The position numbers and the translations under genes are program-made. A stretch of DNA of 64,000 nucleotides, taken from assembly GCA_900660155.1 (NCBI GenBank), contig CABFPE010000732.1:183907-247906 (forward strand), given 5' to 3'. Within the stretch, counting starts at the first letter, position 1. Every line of letters begins with the position of its first letter. The stretch comes from Hofstenia miamia (lineage: Eukaryota; Xenacoelomorpha; Acoela; Hofsteniidae). Positions 1 to 11,427 of this stretch are shown here, piece by piece. The notes under the pieces were generated by a model that saw only the letters and a program-made list of their open reading frames with translations, had not been told where the DNA came from and did not search any database.

Positions 1-330
1 ATATATACATATATAGTAAGTAAATAAATATTTATATTTATAAACAGCTTGTAAAAGGTCAAAATGGCTTTGCACATCAAAATCACTAATATAAAATGAA
101 AAACAATAATTGTTAACACTAATATACTGAAGGTAAAAACTGAGGAGGTAAAATTGTCTGCACCAAGCATGTGAAAATATATAGCTATGAAGCATAAATG
201 GTCACTGTAGAAAATATCAAAGAATTTCATTATCTGTGCAAAACAAAATATTTATCTACACGATCATTTTGTGGATATAAGTCTATAGGTCTTTGATACC
301 AAGGATGGTATGTGAAACATGGGACAGCGA

Positions 331-580
331 CTGCATGCATGACTTACTAAACTCTGTCCCAGGTAATAAGTAAAGTTTTATATCAATAATTGAGGTTATA
401 ATATTGTGTAAATACCATGGTTTTGGCTTGAATTAAATAGTTTAGGATCTTGTGCATATTATAAAAAATGAAAATCAAAACTTGAAATTATACTCGTGTT
501 TATATCATACTACCTCATTTTCCTAAAAACCGGTTTACTTATTAACTGGGACAGAGCTTAGTAGGACATGCTGCATGGTA
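331..580. repeat. Imperfect inverted repeat (hairpin-forming)
   Basis: The arm at about 331-374 is an imperfect reverse complement of the arm at about 534-580. Both contain the sense or antisense form of TTACTTATTA followed by CTGGGACAGAG. The arms are about 45 bases with a 160-base AT-rich spacer, so the whole could be a small foldback element. No target duplication was recognised. The flanks 1-330 and 581-1370 hold no gene that I can support. Confidence 0.6.
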
Positions 581-1370
581 TTCCAAAGGTTGTTGCATAA
601 CAATTTGCGACGCGCTTCAAGTGTACTAGTATTTAGTTATGTTCATGCCTCTTCATAACATTGAGTTGTTTACTTGCGCATGCATTCATCAAACAACTGC
701 AGGTATATGCAATACTAAATACACTGATTATCCACCTGAATTTGCATGTGTAATATTTTTTCATTTTTTTACATAATGCTTTATTTTGAAATGCTCTATG
801 AAACAATATTTGTAACTAAATATATTAGTATAAATAATTAAATCATTATAAAAATATTTATATGTGAAATACCCGAAGGATATTTTTCAGAAAAATATTC
901 TGTAATATTATTATTATAAAAATAAAATTAGTCCTGCAGTTCATTTAATAAAACATTTTCAAGAAAAATTGCTAATAATTTGGTTAGTATTCCTTACAAA
1001 TCGATTGCATTTGAATTTGTTCACATTTTCTTTAAGCAGAAATTAATTGTTCTGCTGACGCTGTTCAAAACCAATGCTTTGTATCAAATCAAATATTAGC
1101 AAATTTCAGGGAAGACAGTCCATAAATCATGCATTTCAAAATATCAAATAAGAATTTTGTGGATTTAAAATTGAAGCCATATTAATGATAACAACTTGAG
1201 ATTAATTACAAAGTTTTTCAAGTTTGATAAAATTAGAATAGAAATTTATATCAGAAAATTGCAGCTGAGGGTAATCAGATTTAAACGAAACTGGCCTCCA
1301 TTAGTGCATATGATGCCAATATATTTCAAACTATATATCAAACTATCCAAGTTACATTTGATTTTGAATG

Positions 1371-1773
1371 NTCTCACACTAAAATTATTTTCATAGAACA
1401 TGGAATTTTTGCATACATTTAGGCCTAACCCTAATTTCAGTCAATTCCCTCATTTTCTGGATTTGCCTGATAGGTCTTCATTACCCAAGATTATTCTTCA
1501 TTTTTAAGAATCTCTTCCTAATTTTAATTATAATCCTAACCTAAATTATTTTTTGAAGACCAAACCCCTAAACCAAAACCAGAAAAACCTATACTCCTAT
1601 TTTATAGACATAAGACCTTTTTAATAGACTGAAACCCTAAAACAAAGTCAGAGATCCACGTTTCCTAAAACTAAAAACCTAGATTTAAATGTTTTATAGA
1701 ACAAAAGTCACTAATCATGTTATCTATTTCCAATGCAAACATTCCATGTTCTATGAAAATATTTTTAGTTTGG
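1371..1773. mobile_element. MITE-like element with ~37-bp terminal inverted repeats
   Basis: The left end (about 1376-1414) and right end (about 1733-1773) are near-perfect reverse complements sharing the core ATTTTCATAGAACATGGAAT. The interior is about 320 bases, has no coding capacity and is rich in degenerate CCTAA/CCCTAAAC runs. The outer right border is a run of eight G; at the matching left border the assembly has a single n (1371), so a homopolymer may be hidden there. Superfamily not assigned. Confidence 0.6.
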
Positions 1774-2445
1774 GGGGGGCAGGAAAGGTCGACTTTCATT
1801 AACAATTCTTATAAATTTTCTAATTTCTGTCAAATAAAGACAAATGGCTACCATATTCATATTAAAGATGTTTAAATGGAATCCCTGAGATCCCTGAGAT
1901 AAAAATTGCAAAAAAATCATTATCCCAGATAGGGCCTCTGCTCAAATTTATTGTTTCTGACACTGCTTGAATAGAGAGCTGTTTCTGATTGACATTTTAA
2001 TAATAAATATCATGTTTACTTTTAGGTTCATTTACAATAAGAGTGTTTCAATTTCAATTTTAAGCAATGAATTACTACTTGCTTTGCTAGCAAAACCTTT
2101 GCGCGATGATTTGAAGAAAACGGATAAATTTAATCATTTGAACATTAAGGCATCTGCTTGCTGGGGCACAATCATTTAAATATTTTAAAGCAAATCATAA
2201 TGAATTATATGTCCTATATTCCATTCATATTATTATTGAATATTTTAATGTTGTTTTAAAGCAAACTAACAATTTACAATTTTTACATTTTATAGATATC
2301 ATAAGAAGGAAATGAACGGTTAAAAATTTGACGTCATCTGATGTCATCTCTTAACATTGCTCAGCTTTTCAATTCCAATTTTTTAACTGTAATTTGTATA
2401 TTTTTAATTATAGCACTGGATATAAGAGATACTTCTGAAATGTCA
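1774..2445. other. Gene-free AT-rich stretch
   Basis: No coding region, repeat structure or RNA gene that I can support. The short reading frame at 1967-2179 has no recognisable motif and a composition like its surroundings. Confidence 0.4.
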
Positions 2446-2800
2446 ATTGTTGTGCTGGTAGATAAAATTCCTAGCTTTAATATGGATAAAAAATTTTTGC
2501 TCTAGCTGTTATTATAATGGGGTCCCTGGGTAAAAATAGTTCTATATTTTTTCAAAGGGAAATATTGGTTTTTCCAATGTTTTGCCTTATTCTGTTGTAG
2601 CAAATTTTAAATCTAAAAATGTCATTTATTAGGTAGATAGACACACGTTTTAGCTTCAAAATGAATACAATTTTTTTGCTCTAGCTTTTATTTTAATGGG
2701 GTCCCTGAGTCTATGCTTTTTCAAAGGGAAATATTGGTTTTTACAATGTTTGGCCTAAATTAGTTGTTACATTTTAAACAATATGAATTGTCATTTTTTT
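2446..2800. repeat. Diverged tandem duplication, ~180-bp period, two copies
   Basis: Two head-to-tail units share GCTCTAGCT, TAATGGGGTCCCTG and TCAAAGGGAAATATTGGTTTTT at a spacing of about 179-180 bases. They are diverged by substitutions and small gaps, so the duplication is not recent. No coding potential. The rest of 2800-3600 is AT-rich without recognisable features. Confidence 0.65.
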
Positions 2801-3597
2801 GTATTTTACATGACATATTAGGAATTCAAATAAGTTGAATATCAAGTAAATCTAATCATACAAATGATTGTGGCGACAATATTTTGCAAGGAACATTTGA
2901 ATCATGTACATAATTCAGTATGAATTCATTAGAATATAGAAAATGTGCTGTAGAAAGTGCTAATATTATTTAATTTAATAAATTTTTGTCTCCATCATTA
3001 TAATGAATCGTACAAAATTGTATATATTTAAGCTGAAATTAATATTTTTATAGAAAAAATTGCTCGTTAATTTACTCATCTTGAAACTTTGACTGATTTC
3101 AATTATTTCAAGGTAAAATATTATTTAATGACTGGTAGATTTTAAGTCTAATTTCAATTTTTGAAAGCACTAACAGTTTTTTTTGCTGAAAATCACTAAT
3201 GATATTAATTACATTTAATCAGAGTGATATTAATTCCAATATATTATTATTAATTCTTTCTATAATTTTAGCTAATCTATTCTCTTGAATTTTAGCAACC
3301 ACTAATTATTTAACAAAATTTATGCAAGCCAACTTTAGGCCAATGCATTAACTGTTCCTACAAGCAGAGCATTTATGTGAAATGTTTTCCAATTTTCAAG
3401 TATAAAAACATGATAAATTTCTCTTTATAGCTTCACATTTCGCCATTACATTTGCTTTGAAGTAATCAAAAAGTAAATGGTAATTTCAATAATTTAGCAA
3501 AAGATTTTAGGATTTTACATTTAATGAAGTGAAGCAAATTTTTAGAAAGGCTGGATATTAGGATAAGAAGATTAGAAAAACATTTAAGCAAAGCGTA

Positions 3598-3600
<3 letters not shown>

Positions 3601-3660
<60 letters not shown>
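3601..3660. repeat. (TA)n microsatellite
   Basis: About 30 perfect TA units. The apparent reading frame that crosses it on the minus strand (alternating Tyr-Ile) is an artefact of the repeat. Confidence 0.95.
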
Positions 3661-3663
<3 letters not shown>

Positions 3664-4731
3664 TTTAACGTACTTTAAGAAATATATATGTTGACATATA
3701 ATTTTGTTTATTATGAATAACATCATCATATTTGAATGAAATTTTTAAAAAATAAACATTGCTAGCAATCAAAAAGATATTAAAAATTGCTACTTTTTGC
3801 ATTAATTCCTTTAAAGTAACTTATTATATATAATAGTAATCTATGTGAAAAGTGTTTTTTCGCCTCATTCAGAATTTTGCTCACAGGTGCTGGTTATGAT
3901 GTGGTACCATTAGTGGGGTGGTACGAATTTTCGTTAGGTGCAAAGGCCAATGTGCATATTTTGCCTAATATACTAGATAACTAAGAGTACTTTTACTGCT
4001 TAAATTATGAAATTTTGGGAGATTTTTTCTGTAATTTTAATTTTAGGAGGACAACTGCCCCTTGCTTGCAGCACCATTGGTTACCATACCGTTATGTATG
4101 TACCATATTAGGAATACTATAATTGTATGGTAGAAAACGAATTTATGGTTGCGCTGTAATTGAAATCCAAAAATTTTTGTTGTATATACAATAATTATAT
4201 TGAGTTAAAGGAAATTCTAATGTTTTATATCATTTATGTTATATGCAACAATCAATGGGTAAATATTTATTTTACACTGTTTTGAAAAAAAACCAACACC
4301 TTGATAGAATAACCATTTGTATTGTGCAAAACTTTAGTAAGCAGTTTATTTGATATAAAACACAAATACTATAGATGAAGTTGTTTACTATTTGCAGTAG
4401 TAGATTGCAAACAAATACTAAATATTAATTTGTTTCCATCTTTCAAAAATTGTATCAAAGCGAGTTTAACTATTGAAAACATTATCACTTGGTGTTTTAA
4501 ACACTTTAATATCACAGTTTAGACTATTCTCACATTAACCTAACGTAATTACATTTTTTTACATTGTCTGTTGCACAGAATCATGTTTTTCTAAAAAAAC
4601 GTAATTTTAGGCTACGACATAAATATGGAGACAGTTCATCAATTTCAAAAAAATGATAAAAACTGGAAGTCACAAATAATATATTCAAAGGATAAACGAC
4701 TACTGACATAAAATAAGTATAAAATAAGAGT
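3661..4731. other. Gene-free AT-rich stretch
   Basis: No gene, domain or clear repeat structure recognised on either strand. Confidence 0.4.
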
Positions 4732-4845
4732 TTAAAATTTAGTGGAGAACCCCTTTGCCTTCACGACGGCTGAAACTCGCCCGGGCATGGAGGCATAAAG
4801 TTTGTCGATGAACTCTTTTGAAATTTTGCCAAATTCCTCTTGGCA
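4732..4845 (-). mobile_element. Tc1/mariner transposase, C-terminal scrap
   Basis: On the minus strand about 37 codons, ending in a TAA at 4734-4732, carry the signature C-terminus of Tc1-like transposases: a CQEEFGKISKEFID-like stretch, then LYASMPGRVSAVVKAKG and FSTKF. The well-known family form is LPxRLxAVIxAKGGxTKY. An in-frame stop lies directly upstream, and the catalytic DDE core and inverted termini are not visible, so this is a dead 3' fragment. Confidence 0.8.
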
Positions 4846-4849
4846 CTAA

Positions 4850-6545
4850 ACAGAAAGTCTCTACCGTAGAAGCATACAGCTCATTCTAGTTGCTTCCACT
4901 ACATTACGAGAAGCATCTTTGGTGGGAACCTTTCTTGTTCTGTTTGCACTAATTTACTAGAAATTAGCAACCCATGAATAAGACCGGGACTGTACGGAAC
5001 TGCACACTCTAGAATTTGATGTTTTATTGCTCACTTATACTTGCATTTTTAAAAAGAATGTTCTGAATGCTTCTAAGATTTTCTATTACGCATTTTCAAA
5101 AGAGTTAAAGTTGTTTCAATTGCAAATATTTTATTGCTTTGTATTTAGCATTACAATTTTAACAAATGAGAAAGCAATCAAAATATTTTTGAAAGCAAGT
5201 TTTGTCAGAGTGTCCATAGGATTGGAAATCCTATATGAAGCTGGTGGGAATAAAATTTCGCTTGAGTTATTACATGGGAAAAAATAATACAAAATATCTT
5301 TGCACTAAATTAGGACAAGATTCTTCTCAGAACTAAGGCTATGTGGTTAGCTGCAGTTACTGACTACAAATGTCACAAGTATAAGGTTATAACGGAAAAT
5401 GGACAAAATTTTCAGATATAAATATCAGTCTATACTGTCTGACGATTACACGTCGTGGAATCGTTTGAGTATTGGCAATAATCATCGATTAATCTATTAC
5501 CGCTACTAAATTTTGCTCCTTTCATCTATTAATCTGTCTATTATCTATTATCGAGTACAATACACTGAACTGAACAGCTCTAATCAGAATGTGTAAAAAA
5601 CCATATCGCAATGTTCCAGATATTTTGCAGAATTGAAGCTACGAAAATCAAAAATTACATTTGTAATGAATAAGATTTATTGCCACTGAAGTGCGCTGTT
5701 ATTTTAAAATATAAATAGATAAAAAATTACTTGTGAAAGACTAGAATGGAGACGAAACTGGAGCAGTGTTTTATCTGCAAAACACTACATGGGAAATCAG
5801 AATTTGGAACGTTTATTTTCGATCTTGCAAACCTAGTGTTTGAAAAAGATCATTTCACATGTTATATGGGTTTTTACTAAACGTTTATTATTGTAATTTA
5901 GGTATTATTATTAAGATTTATTAAAAACTTATTTGTTCTGTAGATAATCGGGAATTAATGTTCTAAATATATGCAGACACATTTTGGTTTAAAAAATCAG
6001 TTTTAAAAAGTCAAGTTTAAGAAACAATTTAAAAAGTCTGTCAGACAGACCCTATCAAGCTTGGCTATCAATCATGCAGAAAAATTCAAAATTTGGCAAT
6101 GGTGTACTACAGAGTTCAGGAATGGTAAAAAAAATACTAAATTTGATGAAAATCCCCGACTACGGATACGTTCGTTGTATTTGGTCACTTTGATTTTCAT
6201 AGCACGCAGTCGAGATAATATGTAATTTGAAATTAATTTAATACTATCATTTGAACCACAAGTGTTTATTTTTGTGAAAATCTATGTCAGTCTCTTTTTT
6301 CCACGGTTTTTGTTGGGTGTGATTCAGAGTAGAGTCGTAATCGGGCACACTGATGGGCGGTTAAATTCCGGGTCAGCAAAGAACAATTGTACTCGGATCT
6401 CACCCGGTACTATGTCATCTTCATCTTGAGATCTGATGAGAAGTGCATATGAGGCTCATGAGGATCTCACAATAACTTCCATGGGCATCATTTTGTGAAT
6501 GGAAGTCCAAACTTGCTTCTTTTTTTGGATGTTTGATAAAGAAAG
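4850..6545. other. Gene-free stretch before the LINE remnant
   Basis: No gene recognised. The segment at about 6300-6545 is less AT-rich than its surroundings and could be the 5' leader of the LINE that follows; this is inference only. The reading frame at 5027-5287 has no recognisable motif. Confidence 0.35.
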
Positions 6546-7290
6546 ATGTTGACTGGTTCAGTCGGTCGCGTGTGTGGTTGTTGTGATAAAATTTGTAAAC
6601 TGAATGACTTCCTACAATGTTTTAACTGCAAATTATTAACACAGTTTCAGTGTCTTAAGATTTCTAAAGCAGGTGGAAATTGTGTTTTAAGAGCATTGGA
6701 TACTCAAATACCAGGGTTAGTCTGTTTTAAATGTGAAGCTTACCAAAATAGTCGTCAATTGGATATTCCTATAATGATTGAAGAGTTGGATAAAAAAGTA
6801 AGTTTAATTTCTAACGAAATTCTATCTTTAAAGGGTTTAAAAGAAATAGTTGAAGAAAAGCATAAATCTAATATTGATGAATCAAGAAATGTTATACGAC
6901 CAAAAGACAGTGATGAAAATACTATAGTGAGGGTTTTTGGATTGCCTGAAAGTGCAGAGAATAAATTTGACAGACAGATGGATTCTGTTATAACGATATC
7001 AAAGAGATTGTAGAACTTTTAGGGTATGACACTAATTCGATACATGACATTAAACATGTTGGTAAATATACGAAGAATTCAAAACCAAGAATGATTTTGA
7101 TTAAGTTAAACTTTGTGTGGGAGTCAAGATTAATTTTTCGATAATTTGTATCATCAAATATTGATGTCATTTTAATAAATGAACACCTGACAGAACATTA
7201 TTTTGAAGAGAAAACTTCAAGTCCAATTGCAAAATCAAAACACATGATTTGTCATTTTAAATCTCAGAATAGAAAAACTAGTGACTTTTA
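6546..7290 (+). mobile_element. LINE ORF1 remnant (zinc finger, coiled coil, RRM-like)
   Basis: The 155-codon frame at 6546-7013 begins with a cysteine-rich PHD-like finger (CGCCDKICK, then FLQCFNCK and FQCLKIS). A charged, probably coiled-coil stretch follows, then a beta strand of the form TIVRVFGLPES. This order is typical of the first ORF of CR1/L2-type non-LTR retrotransposons. The protein continues after 7013 in another frame (EIVELLGYD, then DIKHVGKY and PRMILIKLNF, then INEHLTEHYFEE), so about one base was gained or lost near 6985-6995. The later part is the second half of the RRM/C-terminal domain of the same ORF1. Dead element. Confidence 0.75.
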
Positions 7291-7429
7291 ATGAATATTC
7301 TCTTATACGACTTCAGGAAGAGTAACGTATGTGCTTTCACTAATTTTCTTGCCAACATGAGTTTTTCAATAGTTTATAGAATAATTGATTTGAAGGTAGA
7401 AACTTTCTAATCAAATACTTAAAGACGCA

Positions 7430-7791
7430 ATGGCTAGCATTCCTACGTCGAAAATTAAACTATCTATTGAAGATCCAAAGTGGATGACACCTCTTATAAA
7501 AACATTACAAATGCTAAAAGGAAAACATTTCTTAAATAATTGTAGCAAATTTCAGAAATGTGTAAGTGAGCATCTCAGACATTGTATTGTTTGAGAATTC
7601 TTGACAAATTTGCCGACTTTAAAAGAACTTTGGAGGTTGTTTTGAATTCTACAGTTCTCTCTGTAATTGATTATGCTTCGGAAATCTTTCCAATCCTCTC
7701 CCAAAGATTAAATCAACAATTACAGCGTGTAGCTAATAGGGGACAATATATACTATTTGGTACGCATGAAGGAGCAATCAAAATTAAGTAA
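7430..7791 (+). mobile_element. LINE ORF2 scraps, internally deleted
   Basis: Two short frames follow the ORF1 remnant in the same orientation. The first (from 7430) reads LSIEDPKWMTPLIKTL, like the linker between endonuclease and reverse transcriptase in CR1-type LINEs. The second (7582-7791) reads SVIDYASEIFPILS and LQRVANRGQYILFGTHEG, like the region after the RT thumb. The RT catalytic core is missing between them. They are probably one element with 6546-7290; its 3' end is not visible before the transposon at 8019. Confidence 0.6.
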
Positions 7792-8018
7792 AGAAGAATT
7801 TTTCTTGTTGTAAATCTTTTTAAGAAAACCTTTAATCCTAAACACATTCTCAATGATCTTTGTACTAAAAAACATAAGTATACTGGTAAAAATGTTTCTT
7901 AAAGAAGACAATGAGAAGTCAGGACCAATTCTTTCCATACTGCACTGAATATATTAATGGGCAAATTCGGTAAGTTATTAACTGGTTTATATAATTATTT
8001 GTAAATTTTATTGTTATT

Positions 8019-8960
8019 CCCAGTCAAAAATCAAGTGTCGCAAATTCATCCTAATTCATCCTATTGATGTCGCAAGTGTCTCATATCCTAGTGAGACGGT
8101 TTTAGGATGATGATGTTCTGCAGATGTCTCATTAGGTTATCGCTGATACATCTCATGAGATTATATTGAGATGCCATTTCAGAATTAATGTATAATTCAA
8201 GCAATGTAAAAATAATTTATGCAAAATGTCAGCACTAACTGAGAATTATTTGAAAATTAGTAAAACTCCTTTTTACTTTATAATCTTTTATATTGCATCA
8301 AAACAATGATTTCAAATTTTATTCAAAATTGAAATGTTTAATTTAAATTAATTATTGCCAAAATTATGACCGAATTGCTAAAGAATATATCCGATGTTTT
8401 AAAGCTATCATTCATACGAAATAAATTAGTAATTACATATTTTGTAATGTAATCCAGTATCAATACTAGCGGTATTTTGTTAGTTATTGATATTTTTGAC
8501 TGCGCAAAATGTCTTTGTGTTTCTAATTGCTTTGCTGTTTGCATTGTTATATGCATCTGTGCCAAGCAATTGGGTTTTCAGAATGGTATGTGTTCTTTGT
8601 AGTAGCTTGTTCATTGCTATTTAATAAATTTGCACTTAAAACGCATTGAAATAGTGTATTTTTGCTATTATAAAGGGTGTCGTTGTGAGGGTCATTAACC
8701 TATCTCGCTTTCCGCTATTCTCAAAGTATCTCATTGTGATACAAACTCAAACCCATCTGCTGAGACAGCCTGAGAACGTCTTGTTGATACACATGGTGAC
8801 TCAATGAGACATCCTAGAGATATTGTTTTGGACGGACATTAAGACAGACTTAGGATCGTTTTAGGATACATTGCGACGTTTTGTGTTATCGTTACAATGG
8901 CAATTATGTGGCAGTGAGATGTTTTTAGGATATCGTGAGGATTTCTCATTTTTGTCTGGG
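8019..8960. mobile_element. Non-autonomous DNA transposon, CCCAG termini, iterated GAGAC/ATCCTA motifs
   Basis: The left end CCCAGTCAAAAATCAAG and the inverse of the right end, CCCAGACAAAAATGAG, are matching termini. Inside, mainly in the outer ~300 bases of each side, short motifs recur in both orientations: TGTCTCA/TGAGAC and TTAGGAT/ATCCTA. The middle is AT-rich without coding capacity. Length 942 bases. No convincing target duplication. Its architecture matches the element at 11911-13534. Confidence 0.65.
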
Positions 8961-10539
8961 TTTGATGTTTAGAATAAACACTATTTACTTACTTATATAC
9001 TTTTACTTCTTTAGAACTTCTTTAAAAAACAATTTTTCAAATATTTCCATTTTTGTTAATCAATATTTTAAATTTAAAGTAAATAAATAAAAATCTTTGA
9101 AAACGACTAGTGTTGTTAATACACTACAAATATTAATAAACATAAAAACAATTACGTATTGTAAGAAATTCTTAACATAGTTTCTAGTTAGGTGCGGCGT
9201 TGCAGTGCTGAAGTGAAGCAGCTGCAGTATTGATTAAATCAAGCAAAAAGAGATTATTATTACATTAAGCAGAAAGGATTTAGTAAACTGAATTTTCAAA
9301 ATTAATTTTTAATTTCTATATAATTATTTGTCAAGGGGAAATTTTTGCAATCATTAGACTCCCATCTAATTTTATAACTACTGCTAATCAGTATTTTAAT
9401 CATAAGCCTACATATATTTTCATGCATAAATTTAGTACGATTCATGATTTTCGAAAACTTGCTGTAATGTAATCAATACATTAGTCACCTGAAAATGAAC
9501 TACTAAAACAATAACAAAATAAGTTCATTTCATAATTTTAATTTATCAGATAGGCTGCGAATAAACCATATACTAAATTTAATTCCAGTTTGGAATTGAA
9601 AAGACGTAAGCAAATCGTGCATATTCCGTTAGAGGGTTCAAAATTTTTTTACTAGAATATCAACATATAAAATTCATACCATTAAGAATGAAATTCATTT
9701 ATTAAAATATTATTGGGCAAGCACTGCTTGCCTTGCGTACACGTGCGAGCCGCCTATGGAGTAATGGCATTTTATATTTTTAGTTGATTACTACTACATC
9801 TAAAAAGTACATCAATCAATGAGCTGGATTGTAAATTGATTAAAATTTTACTTTCAACAATTTGTAAAATGGAAAACTGCTAATCTAAGTTCAAAGAAAT
9901 GATATTCCTCAAGTTCCCATGTGCGCACCTTTTTTCTCTCCTGCCACTGACTATATAGTAAATATTCGGAAGATTCATACATTGCTATGGCGATAAGTAA
10001 TCATGGAAATTCCAAAATTATCAAAATGAAATTCAGAGGGTAGTTGAAATATCGAATTTGCTTAAATTTTCAATTAAATACTGATATGCGTAGGGAAGTA
10101 AAAGTTAATATTATTACTAATTTAAAGAAACTTCATCGCACAAGAAACTGAAATATTGTATTTGGGTGCATATCTGACAAAAACTCATAAATGGAAATTT
10201 CATGTCAAATATATGATAAGAAAAATTAATAAAATGTAATTAAAATATATTTGATCTATAACATAAGCCCAGAAAGACAAGTTGCCTTGTTCAAAGCATG
10301 CATGATACCTCAGTATGCGCCACTGCTTTCGGCTTTGTTCTTTCTAAGTTGCAGAAACGAATGATGTGGAACACTTTAAGGCCTGTAGTGGGGAAGGTGA
10401 GTCCCTCTTTTTAAAATTCATTAGGGTGTAACACTCCTTCGTATGCTGACATAAAACTCTAAAAAATGAAATTTTTAAATACTCTTTAAATACCTATAAC
10501 TTCTCAAATTGAATAACAATAATCATAATTATCGTGCTA
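8961..10539. other. Gene-free stretch
   Basis: No gene recognised. A short low-AT patch at about 9714-9755 contains the palindrome GCAAGCA-CT-GCTTGC. A stretch around 10270-10400 is less AT-rich, but no frame is long enough to assign. Confidence 0.35.
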
Positions 10540-11427
10540 TGGGATTTAATCCTTTTGGTTTTTATACCTGGGTTTTTCAATGGAATGATCAATTCAAAAT
10601 GTTGTAGCAAATCATTTCTTCTTCATTATGTGTATAAGAGAACAGAGTTTATATAGTGCAGTCACAGTTATAAAGAAAATTTGCCAGTCTGAGATGAACA
10701 TGGGCTGACTAATTATGCGCGAGCTTAGACTGGCTTTCAGTAACTAATGCCAATTCTTACCATTTTATGCCCATTTTTATAATATTTGCCTAAAAATTCT
10801 TCAATTTTTTAGTTTGCAGCACTAATGTTAGTTATACTAGAATAATTTGAAAGCATAGTGTTCTATCCACTGCAACCTGCAACAACTGTTCTATGCTGTA
10901 CAAACTATTGGATTTATAAAATGCTCCTTAAACTTAAAACTAAATTTGTTTTCATAATGATATTTTTGCTATATTTCATAACTAAGGATGAACTAGGATA
11001 ATTTGGATTTGGTTAAGCCGTCAAACAGAAAGCCTGACTGAAAAATATCCTTATTTAAAACTGTATTACTATTTGTAATAGGGTTAAACTTTCTTAAAGC
11101 AAAGTATTATTTTTTGAAATTGATTTGTTCAATTTGAAAATACTAAGTGTTTTATGAATCTTTGTTTTTGTGTGTAAACACTTTTATCAGTTCTACTCTT
11201 ATTAGATACAGGAATTTTGCTAATAACATCATTTCACTCATGAATAGCTTATAATATCAAAATTCCATTTTCTAAAATACTTTAACGTTTCAAGTATATT
11301 TTCCACTACTGCATTTTGGGAGAAATCAAGTTCAATTTTGGAATCAAAATCATGTTATTTAGACAATGAATTCATTAAAGCTGACATTTCAATATTTAAT
11401 TGCTTTGAACAAAAATTACTAATAACA
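10540..11427 (-). repeat. Inverted paralogue of the TRIM-downstream flank
   Basis: Read on the minus strand this matches, with many substitutions, the sequence that follows the TRIM pseudogene at about 34040-34750 and about 62190-63090. Shared stretches include the one at 11250-11330 against 34170-34260. The one at 10555-10620 (GATTTGCTACAACATTTTGA, then ACCCAGGTATAAAAACCAAA) is found only in the right copy near 62970-63030. It is the oldest-looking member of the duplicated set and lies in inverted orientation. Confidence 0.7.

Noticed and set aside
1430-1680. CCTAACCCTAA-like runs, possibly interstitial telomere repeat
   Set aside because: Irregular spacing and sequence; lies inside a TIR element and never forms a tandem hexamer array.
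3466-3729. 87-residue minus-strand frame with alternating Tyr-Ile
   Set aside because: Translation of the (TA)n microsatellite.
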